A stretch of DNA of 11,208 nt from Methanobacterium sp. (lineage in GTDB: Archaea > Methanobacteriota > Methanobacteria > Methanobacteriales > Methanobacteriaceae), in the NCBI GenBank assembly GCA_028700095.1, contig JAQVTJ010000050.1, positions 1 through 11,208 on the forward strand, read 5' to 3'. Under the pieces are notes generated by a model that saw only the letters and a program-made list of their open reading frames with translations, searched no databases and was not told where the DNA came from. The position numbers were made by a program, and so were the translations under genes. This document shows positions 5,667 through 11,208 of this stretch, one piece after another (position 1 is the first letter of the stretch; each line of letters starts with the position of its first letter).

Positions 5667-6967
5667 ATATAATTTTTATTGTATACCATCCTGTTCTATC
5701 AAGGAATTGGTTATTTCTCATATCATCAACACTTAACATATATTTCTGATCAGATAATAAATATGAGGGTATTCCTATAATTATTCCATTATCTTTAATC
5801 TTAACTTTTAATGAATCTGATTTTATACTGTTAGATGCTAACATTATATAACTACAAGTTCCATTTTGTACTTTAACATCTATTCTACTTACACTATTTC
5901 CGAAACTTCTTATATGAAAATTGTATATTCCTATTTTTGATGGGCCACCTACTGTTTTCAATGAAATCCAGATAGTATTAATATATTGGTCAAACCCAAT
6001 ATCAGTTAAATCCATTAAATTAAGATTACTAAAAATTGAGAAAAAAGTATCAAGAGGTGGTTTAATTAGTGTGTCACCCACAGGATCTTTGAATATTGTT
6101 GGTGGAAATTGATTGTTATTTATATAATCTATTGAAACATTTTTTTCTGGATAACACCCTGTTCATAGGATATGAACAACTCATTTTTCCTGATATATGA
6201 TAATAAAAATGTTGGATCCCATTTTAATTGACTTCTATACATATTAATAGCAGTGTCTTTGATTTTTTCATCTGAATCTGTGATAGGGAATATTAACCAG
6301 TTAACATTATTTTTCAGAAATGAAGGAGGTGCCAGATTCATTTGAGGAAAATATGATCTTGGAAATGGCCATTGTGATGCAAGATGTACAGGATAACTAT
6401 ATTTTTTACCAGTATAATTAAGATTATTAGTTGTATATTCAATAAATGAGCTTGTGCCCCAATGATCTGGATTTGCATCATGGAATATGGATAAATAATT
6501 ATGGTAGGATTTAAATCTGTAATAATTTCTTCAAAATTTTTTTCAAGATTTTCCCCGGTGTATAAAGCCTTTTTTTGATAGGCATACACATTTTTAATAG
6601 AATTTCCATCTTCTTCCCATGGAATGTTCCAATTATCATGGAATATATATTGAAGTGCTTGTGGATAATCTAAAAATATTATATTTTCTTTTGAAAGACC
6701 CAATATTGTAGTTGCACTAATAGTTTCATGATATCTTATGGGACATAACTGTTCTCTTCCACCATTTGTAACAACAACAGATATGGGTATATTATTTTTA
6801 ACACAATATCTTATTACGCCTCCACATGCAATTGTTTCATCATCAGGATGTGGTGCAACAATAAGTACTCTGTCAGAAGAAGTTATATTCGGACCTTGTG
6901 CCAATGGAGTTATATAATTACTACCACATATGTGCATAGCCAGTCCTAAAATTATTTTTTTATACAT
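5665..6967 (-). pseudogene. PIG-L/LmbE-family deacetylase, broken by two frameshifts
   Basis: PIG-L proteins are zinc hydrolases that remove acetyl groups from N-acetylglucosamine-type substrates. The first segment (6967 to about 6483) has 'VLIVAPHPDDETIACGG' with the HPDD zinc motif (residues 39-42). Near 6485-6482 the frame changes: the continuation 'HDANPDHWGTSS', which carries the third zinc-ligand His, is in another frame and runs on to 'MNLAPPSFLKNNVNW' and 'FISYEQGV'. Near 6153-6150 the frame changes again, after which 'PEKNVSIDYINNNQFPP' leads into a C-terminal region of about 160 residues ending 'DRTGWYTIKII'. Each break fits loss of one base. Joined, the product would be about 430 residues: a deacetylase domain plus an unrecognised, probably beta-rich tail. 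The N-terminus 'MYKKIILGLAMHICG' is a possible but weak secretion signal. No clear ribosome site precedes 6967; the start may be near-leaderless. Sequencing error is the main alternative to a true pseudogene. Confidence 0.82.
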
Positions 6968-7035
6968 TTATCATTTAAAAGTAACTAATTAGATAAATAT
7001 ATAATTATTAATATATTATATTTAGTTATTATTTT

Positions 7036-7044
7036 AAAAAAAAA
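7036..7044 (-). terminator. T9 terminator after birA
   Basis: A9 on the plus strand is a T9 run on the minus strand, starting about 35 bases past the birA stop. It is the likely end of the pycA-birA transcript. Confidence 0.45.
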
Positions 7045-7078
7045 TTGTTATAATAAAATTTTCATCTACAATTTTTTT

Positions 7079-8053
7079 TTATTGATTGTCAATATGTAAG
7101 CATTCTCCTGAAATAATCTTTTTAAGACTTCCATCTTCAAGCTCTAATATAAGTATTCCTTCTTTATTAATTCCTACAGCTTCTCCATGTATAGTTTTAA
7201 TTCTAGTTCTTACTTCTACATTTTTACCAATAGTTTTGGATAATGAACGCCATTCCTTAAGAATTTCCGGAAATTCACCTGCATTAAATTTATTATATAA
7301 TGCCTCAAATTTTAGTAAAAATTTTTGTACAAGAAGTGCACCATTAATTTCAGTGTTCAATTCATTTTTAAGAGATGTTGCACCTTTTTGGAGATCTGGA
7401 GGGAATAATGGAACATCAACATTCATATCTATTCCTATTCCAACTACAACATAGTTTACTTTGTCAATACTAGCATTAACTTCAGTTAATATTCCACATA
7501 CCTTTTTATTTCCTATTAATATGTCATTAGGCCATTTAATACCCACATCTAAATTACATTCTTTTGCCAATGTTTCTGCTACTGCTACTCCTGTAACAAG
7601 TGTTAATTGGGGGGCGTTAAAAGGAGGTATATCTGGTCTGAGTATTATACTCATCCAAACACCTCCTGGTGGTGATATCCAAGTTTTACCTCTTCTACCT
7701 TTTCCTCTGTTTTGAATTTCTGCTATAATTATAGTTCCTTCTTCTGCACCTTCTTCTGCAAGTTGTTTGGCTACATTATTCGTAGAATCTACTTCTTTAT
7801 AATAATGAATATTATGACCTATAAATTCTGTTTTAAGCCATTTTTTCACTTCATATGGTAAAAGAAGGTTTGGGGTTTTGATAAGTCTATAACCTGATTT
7901 ATTATGGTTTATAATATAACCTTCATTTTCAAGTGTGAGAAATTCATTTTCAACCTCATTTTGAGATTTACCAGTTTCATTAACAAATTCTTCAATAGGT
8001 ATATATTCATCCTTTTTATTGTAAAGGGTTTTTAATATTTTCTTTTTAGCCAT
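7079..8053 (-). CDS. birA: biotin--[acetyl-CoA-carboxylase/pyruvate carboxylase] ligase with N-terminal HTH
   Basis: This 324-residue protein activates biotin as biotinyl-AMP and transfers it to a Lys on the biotin-carrier subunit, here expected to be PycB. Residues 1-60 form a winged-helix-like domain ('IEEFVNETGKSQNEVENEF...LENEGYIINHNKSGYRL'), as in bifunctional BirA. The ligase domain follows: 'EVDSTNNVAK' (88-96), the biotinyl-AMP loop 'NRGKGRRGKTWISPPGG' (115-131), 'KWPNDILIGNKKVCGILTE' (173-191) and a C-terminal SH3-like segment ('EAVGINKEGILILELEDG'). GAGGA at 8064-8060 lies six bases before the ATG. It starts 26 bases after the pycA stop, so the two form an operon. The HTH could allow DNA binding, but archaeal BirA repression is not established; no operator is identified here. 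Confidence 0.95.
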   Translation of the reverse strand: MAKKKILKTLYNKKDEYIPIEEFVNETGKSQNEVENEFLTLENEGYIINHNKSGYRLIKTPNLLLPYEVKKWLKTEFIGHNIHYYKEVDSTNNVAKQLAEEGAEEGTIIIAEIQNRGKGRRGKTWISPPGGVWMSIILRPDIPPFNAPQLTLVTGVAVAETLAKECNLDVGIKWPNDILIGNKKVCGILTEVNASIDKVNYVVVGIGIDMNVDVPLFPPDLQKGATSLKNELNTEINGALLVQKFLLKFEALYNKFNAGEFPEILKEWRSLSKTIGKNVEVRTRIKTIHGEAVGINKEGILILELEDGSLKKIISGECLHIDNQ

Positions 8054-8079
8054 TTAAAATCCTCTTACTAATATTCTAT

Positions 8080-9564
8080 TCAGATTTTTTTTATTGAATC
8101 AGTCATATAATTTGATACTGCTGCAGATACTGCTGCAACTTTTCTTGTTGGTAAAAATGTTGATTTAAGACGTGCTTCCATTTCTTTATCTTTTTCTATA
8201 ACCTTTTGAATATTTTCTATAATCTCTTTTTTATGTTGATCAACAAAGTGGGTGTGTAAACTGGCATCCTTAAAATGTTGATTGGACATCATTGATTTAT
8301 GAAATGGAATTGTTGTTTTAACACCTAAAATAATATATTCTGATAAAGCCCTTTTCATACGTGAAATTGCTTCATTACGTGTTCTTCCCCATACAATAAG
8401 TTTGGATATCATTGAATCATAATATGGTGGTATTGTATAATTGTTGTAGACACCACTATCTACTCTAACACCATTACCTCCAGGAGAACGATAACCTGTT
8501 ATTTTACCAGGATTAGGTGAAAAATCATTAAGAGGATCCTCTGCATTTATTCTACATTCTATAGCATGTCCTCTAACTGATATTTCATTTTGAGTACAAC
8601 ATAATTCCATACCTGCAGCTATCTTTAGTTGTTCTTTAACAAGATCAATTCCAGTGACCACTTCGGTTATGGGATGTTCCACCTGAATTCTTGTGTTCAT
8701 TTCCAGGAAATAATATTCACCATCTGAATATATGAATTCAACTGTACCTGCATTTGTATATCCTATGGATGATGCTGCCTTAACAGCAGCCTCGCCCATT
8801 TCCCTTCGAAGTTCTTCTGTCATTATAGGAGATGGAGCTTCTTCAATAAGTTTTTGATGTCTTCTTTGAATTGAACATTCCCTATCAGCTGCATGTATAA
8901 TATTTCCATGTTCATCTGCAAGTATCTGGAATTCTATATGTCTTGGTTCTTCTACATATTTCTCAACATAAACTGTTGAGTCCCCAAATGCAGAAGCAGC
9001 AACAGATTGTGTGGATTCTATGGCTCTTATAAGTTCATCTTCTTCATAGACAGTTCTCATACCAATTCCACCACCACCTGCCGATGCTTTAATAATAACA
9101 GGATAACCTATGGTTTCGGCCATTTTAGCTGCTTCTTCAATTGTTTCAATCCCTTTACTAGCACCAGGTACTACAGGAACTCCTGCTTTTTTCATAAGCT
9201 TTTTAGAGGTTATTTTACTTCCCATTTCTTCAATAACTCTCCCACTAGGACCTACTAATTTCATGTCATGTTTTTCACATTCTTCTCCTAGAAGTGAGTT
9301 TTCTGCTAAAAATCCATATCCTGGATGTATTGCACCTGCTCCTGATTTAAGGGCAACATCGATTATTTTATCTATATCTAAATAACTTTTAGCAGGTGAG
9401 GGTTCACCAATATTATATGCTTCATCAGCATATTTTCTAAAAAGAGAGTTTTTATCTGCATCAGAGTACACTGCAATACTTTTAATATCTAATTCTCTGC
9501 AGGCTCTCATTACCCTTATTGCAATTTCACCACGATTGGCAATTAAGACCTTTTTAAACATCAT
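8080..9564 (-). CDS. pycA: pyruvate carboxylase subunit A (biotin carboxylase)
   Basis: PycA carboxylates biotin on the partner PycB with ATP and bicarbonate; the pair forms oxaloacetate from pyruvate for the incomplete reductive TCA branch of methanogens. The 494-residue product has the biotin carboxylase N-domain ('MFKKVLIANRGEIAIRVMRAC'), the ATP-grasp glycine loop 'KASAGGGGIGMR' (159-170), 'RECSIQRRHQKLIEEAPSP' (228-246) and the metal and active-site block 'EMNTRIQVEHPITE' (288-301). The C-terminal tail 'STFLPTRKVAAVSAAVSNYM' resembles methanogen PycA. Bacterial AccC is less likely because of this tail and the birA neighbour. AAGGA at 9575-9571 is six bases from ATG 9564 and nine from ATG 9561; both starts are possible and differ by one Met. 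pycB is not in the window. Confidence 0.95.
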   Translation of the reverse strand: MMFKKVLIANRGEIAIRVMRACRELDIKSIAVYSDADKNSLFRKYADEAYNIGEPSPAKSYLDIDKIIDVALKSGAGAIHPGYGFLAENSLLGEECEKHDMKLVGPSGRVIEEMGSKITSKKLMKKAGVPVVPGASKGIETIEEAAKMAETIGYPVIIKASAGGGGIGMRTVYEEDELIRAIESTQSVAASAFGDSTVYVEKYVEEPRHIEFQILADEHGNIIHAADRECSIQRRHQKLIEEAPSPIMTEELRREMGEAAVKAASSIGYTNAGTVEFIYSDGEYYFLEMNTRIQVEHPITEVVTGIDLVKEQLKIAAGMELCCTQNEISVRGHAIECRINAEDPLNDFSPNPGKITGYRSPGGNGVRVDSGVYNNYTIPPYYDSMISKLIVWGRTRNEAISRMKRALSEYIILGVKTTIPFHKSMMSNQHFKDASLHTHFVDQHKKEIIENIQKVIEKDKEMEARLKSTFLPTRKVAAVSAAVSNYMTDSIKKI

Positions 9565-9607
9565 ATCATTTCCTTTAGAATAATATTTCCCATATTACAT
9601 GTTTATT

Positions 9608-9620
9608 AGATTTTAAATCT
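9608..9620. repeat. palindrome in the pycA leader
   Basis: AGATTT-T-AAATCT is a perfect six-base inverted repeat, followed on the plus strand by a T-run. It sits between the predicted pycA transcript start (about 9650) and its ribosome site, so it could be an operator or a weak leader hairpin. No known regulator is recognised. Confidence 0.3.
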
Positions 9621-9667
9621 TTTTTTTAACTAATAATTAACTATTTATTTTATTTGACCTTTGTAAT

Positions 9668-9682
9668 ATAATTTATATAAAA
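9668..9682 (-). promoter_or_regulatory. TATA box of the pycA-birA operon
   Basis: On the minus strand TTTTATATAAAT near 9682-9671 is a strong archaeal TATA box, predicting transcription from about 9650 and a leader of roughly 85 bases. Confidence 0.5.
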
Positions 9683-9826
9683 TTCTCTCTACATTACCAA
9701 AAACTTGTTTATAAATGGATTATTATGTATATTTCTATTATCAAACTTTACAATAATATAATATTATAGATAATCTTTAATATTTTTATTATAAAATTTA
9801 ATAAAAAAAAATTATATTAGTCTAAG

Positions 9827-10468
9827 ATGGGATTAAAAAAAATGTTTACTAAAAAAAGACAACTTGAAATGGTTTTACAGAATATTCTTCCTCATAAAAA
9901 TCCTAAAATAGCTTTTGAACAATATTCAACACCTTCCATTATAGCTGCAGATGTTTTGTGGAATGCAAATTCTATTGGAGATATTCATGATAGAAAAATA
10001 GTAGATCTTGGCTGTGGAACTGGTATCTTTACAATTGGCTCTGCATTATTAGGTGCTGATGAATCTGTTGGTGTGGATATTGATAAAGATGCAATTTCAA
10101 TTGCAAATTCACAAGCAGAAAAAATGGGTGTTAAATCCAAGGTACATTTTAAAACAAGTGATATTAATGATTTTCATGAATCTGCAGATACAGTAATACA
10201 AAACCCTCCATTTGGAGCTCAAAAAGCTAATAGAAAGGGTGTTGATAGATTTTTCATAACAAAAGCTCTTGAAATTGCTCCTGTTGTTTATTCATTCCAT
10301 ATGGGAGAAACAGAAGAATTTATTATCAATTTTTTCAGAAAAGAAGGAGCAACCATATCCCATTTATTCCATTATACCTTTCCCATACCAAGAACATATA
10401 ATTTCCATATAAAAGAGAAGATAAATGTAAAAGTCGTACTAGTAAGGGCAGAAAAAATAAGTTATTAG
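9827..10468 (+). CDS. METTL5-like SAM-dependent nucleic-acid adenine methyltransferase
   Basis: This 213-residue Rossmann-fold methyltransferase has motif I 'DLGCGTGIF' (60-68), the SAM acidic loop 'GVDIDKDAI' (82-90) and the amino-methyltransferase motif 'NPPFG' (126-130), which marks N6-adenine methylation. The N-terminal 'FEQYSTPSIIAADVLW' and the C-terminal 'FPIPRTYNFHIKE' are typical of the METTL5 family. Human METTL5 makes one m6A in 18S rRNA together with TRMT112; an rRNA target is therefore inferred, not shown. No ribosome site precedes ATG 9827, and a TATA-like TTATAAAATTTA lies about 30 bp upstream, so the message may be leaderless. An alternative in-frame ATG at 9842 ('MFTKKRQLEMVL') fits some relatives equally well. 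It is divergent from pycA and separate from the gene downstream. Confidence 0.9.
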   Translation: MGLKKMFTKKRQLEMVLQNILPHKNPKIAFEQYSTPSIIAADVLWNANSIGDIHDRKIVDLGCGTGIFTIGSALLGADESVGVDIDKDAISIANSQAEKMGVKSKVHFKTSDINDFHESADTVIQNPPFGAQKANRKGVDRFFITKALEIAPVVYSFHMGETEEFIINFFRKEGATISHLFHYTFPIPRTYNFHIKEKINVKVVLVRAEKISY

Positions 10469-10540
10469 TTATGTAAAATATTAAATCTTTCCTTCTATTA
10501 TTATATTCATTTATATTAAAACAGAGAATAAAAACATCCA

Positions 10541-10548
10541 TTTATATA
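10541..10548 (+). promoter_or_regulatory. TATA box for the acidic 121-residue gene
   Basis: TTTATATA is a textbook archaeal TATA box. It predicts a start near 10570 and thus a leader of about 80 bases, which contains the repeats at 10590-10626. Confidence 0.5.
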
Positions 10549-10589
10549 TAAATAATATATTTATAATGTTTAAGTTATTATTGCTTGGA

Positions 10590-10626
10590 GATCATATAAT
10601 ATGTGATCATATAATGATTATATTAT
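10590..10626 (+). repeat. repeat and hairpin cluster in the leader of the acidic gene
   Basis: GATCATATAAT occurs at 10590-10600 and again at 10605-10615, with a degenerate third copy GATTATATTAT at 10616-10626. The first copy also folds: GATCATAT (10590-10597), loop AAT, ATGTGATC (10601-10608), eight pairs including one G-T. A second, perfect palindrome ATATAAT-G-ATTATAT occupies 10609-10623. The cluster ends 12 bases before the ribosome site, so it could be an operator array or an RNA structure controlling translation. Confidence 0.45.
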
Positions 10627-10652
10627 AAAATAATTTATGGAGATGAATAAAT

Positions 10653-11018
10653 ATGACCAATGAAAATCCGCTGGGAGAATTAATTATACCTGATGAAGGT
10701 CTGTTAAAGGAAGAATTACAACAAGATATAGAAGAAAGAATAGCATTCACTGTTGAAAATCTTTACCATCTTGACAATGAACTTGATGTTTTTGTTCAAT
10801 TGGTTAAAGATAATTTAGAGGCAAATAAAGACTCACCAGATAATTTAATAACATTGTACAATTACTTAGATGAAATGTGGAGTGTGTTAATTACCAATGA
10901 TCTACGGGATGTTTTACTTGATACTTTATCCATAGTCCAGGAACGTAAACATGAACTAGAGGAAATACTTGAACAACTCGAGGAAACCCTTGAAAACCAG
11001 GAATTTATTGAAGATTAA
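10653..11018 (+). CDS. uncharacterised acidic helical 121-residue protein
   Basis: I do not recognise this protein. It is strongly acidic: 33 Asp/Glu against 7 Lys/Arg. It appears almost wholly helical, with a loop at 'EANKDSPDN' (about 76-84) and a C-terminal coiled-coil-like stretch rich in Glu and Leu at about 95-118. There is no Cys, no signal peptide and no membrane segment. These features suit a small cytoplasmic adaptor or multimerising protein, but no function can be assigned. The start is secure: GGAGATG at 10639-10645 lies seven bases before the ATG. It stands alone, with its own TATA box and a structured leader upstream and a strong hairpin downstream. Confidence 0.8.
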   Translation: MTNENPLGELIIPDEGLLKEELQQDIEERIAFTVENLYHLDNELDVFVQLVKDNLEANKDSPDNLITLYNYLDEMWSVLITNDLRDVLLDTLSIVQERKHELEEILEQLEETLENQEFIED

Positions 11019-11040
11019 ATTATTTAAACAAATATAAAAC

Positions 11041-11081
11041 TCTGGAAATATTATAATAATATTATAATATAAATTTCCAGA
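11041..11081 (+). terminator. hairpin after the acidic gene, possible terminator
   Basis: TCTGGAAAT (11041-11049) and ATTTCCAGA (11073-11081) are perfect nine-base inverted arms. The 23 bases between them are A/T only and contain two copies of the self-complementary ATTATAAT. The hairpin starts 23 bases after the stop codon, and a T5 run follows ten bases later. It may protect or end the transcript. The remaining sequence to 11208 shows no gene. Confidence 0.4.
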
Positions 11082-11208
11082 CTAAATAAATTTTTGACTA
11101 TTTTCGGATGTTAAAATATAAATAAAATTATTGCATTAAAATCTAAAAATATTGAGTATATATGTTAAGACCTACATACTATAACTAATCTCTTTTCAAA
11201 CATGTTAT

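Noticed and set aside
6129..6341. Separate 70-residue gene
   Set aside because: Its frame continues upstream through the missing PIG-L zinc-site block, so it is the middle part of the broken deacetylase.
7086..7715. Plus-strand frames opposite birA
   Set aside because: They are antisense to a well-supported birA; no ribosome sites or recognisable protein features.
9007..9385. Plus-strand frames opposite pycA
   Set aside because: They are low-complexity or antisense products of the conserved pycA sequence.
1..11208. CRISPR array, insertion sequence, integrase or toxin-antitoxin pair
   Set aside because: No regularly spaced long repeats, no transposase or integrase motifs, and no paired small genes of known toxin families were found; the tRNA has no adjacent integrase or duplicated 3' end.
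11150..11208. Possible end of a minus-strand gene at the right edge
   Set aside because: A short open frame exists on the minus strand, but it is under 20 codons before the edge and shows nothing recognisable.

Overview
The window looks like chromosome of a very AT-rich methanogenic archaeon of the order Methanobacteriales, most likely Methanosphaera or a close relative. The reasons are a pycA-birA pair (archaeal two-subunit pyruvate carboxylase A chain plus biotin ligase), an MJ0158-type SelA-like PLP protein, an archaeal RNA 3'-phosphate cyclase, an archaeal-type tRNA-Gln with A1-U72, archaeal TATA boxes about 25 bp before transcript starts, GGAGG/GGTGA ribosome sites and oligo-T stretches after genes. 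The genus is inferred from composition and gene content; no database search was possible.

Layout. 1-676: end of a DUF6282-like hydrolase, cut by the window edge. 767-1243: a four-repeat TPR protein. 1244-2288: about 1 kb almost without protein genes, holding a tRNA-Gln(CUG) gene on the minus strand, a 5'-tRNA-like scrap with its own TATA box, and several small hairpins. 2289-2630: an unrecognised 113-residue protein. 2929-5649: a compact plus-strand cluster of NYN-domain protein, SelA-like PLP protein and RtcA. 5665-6967: a minus-strand PIG-L/LmbE deacetylase gene broken by two frameshifts. 7079-9564: minus-strand pycA-birA operon. 9827-10468: METTL5-like methyltransferase, divergent from pycA. 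10653-11018: a small, strongly acidic helical protein with structured repeats in its leader. The last 190 bases hold one strong hairpin and otherwise nothing recognisable.

Functionally there are two coherent units. PycA carboxylates biotin using ATP and bicarbonate, and BirA attaches biotin to the PycB partner encoded elsewhere; together they supply oxaloacetate. The NYN-PLP-RtcA cluster combines a probable PIN-like ribonuclease, a protein of the selenocysteine-synthase fold and an enzyme that cyclises RNA 3' phosphates, so a role in RNA end processing is a reasonable but unproven reading. The remainder is ordinary housekeeping or uncharacterised. I see no CRISPR array, insertion sequence, phage gene or defence island.
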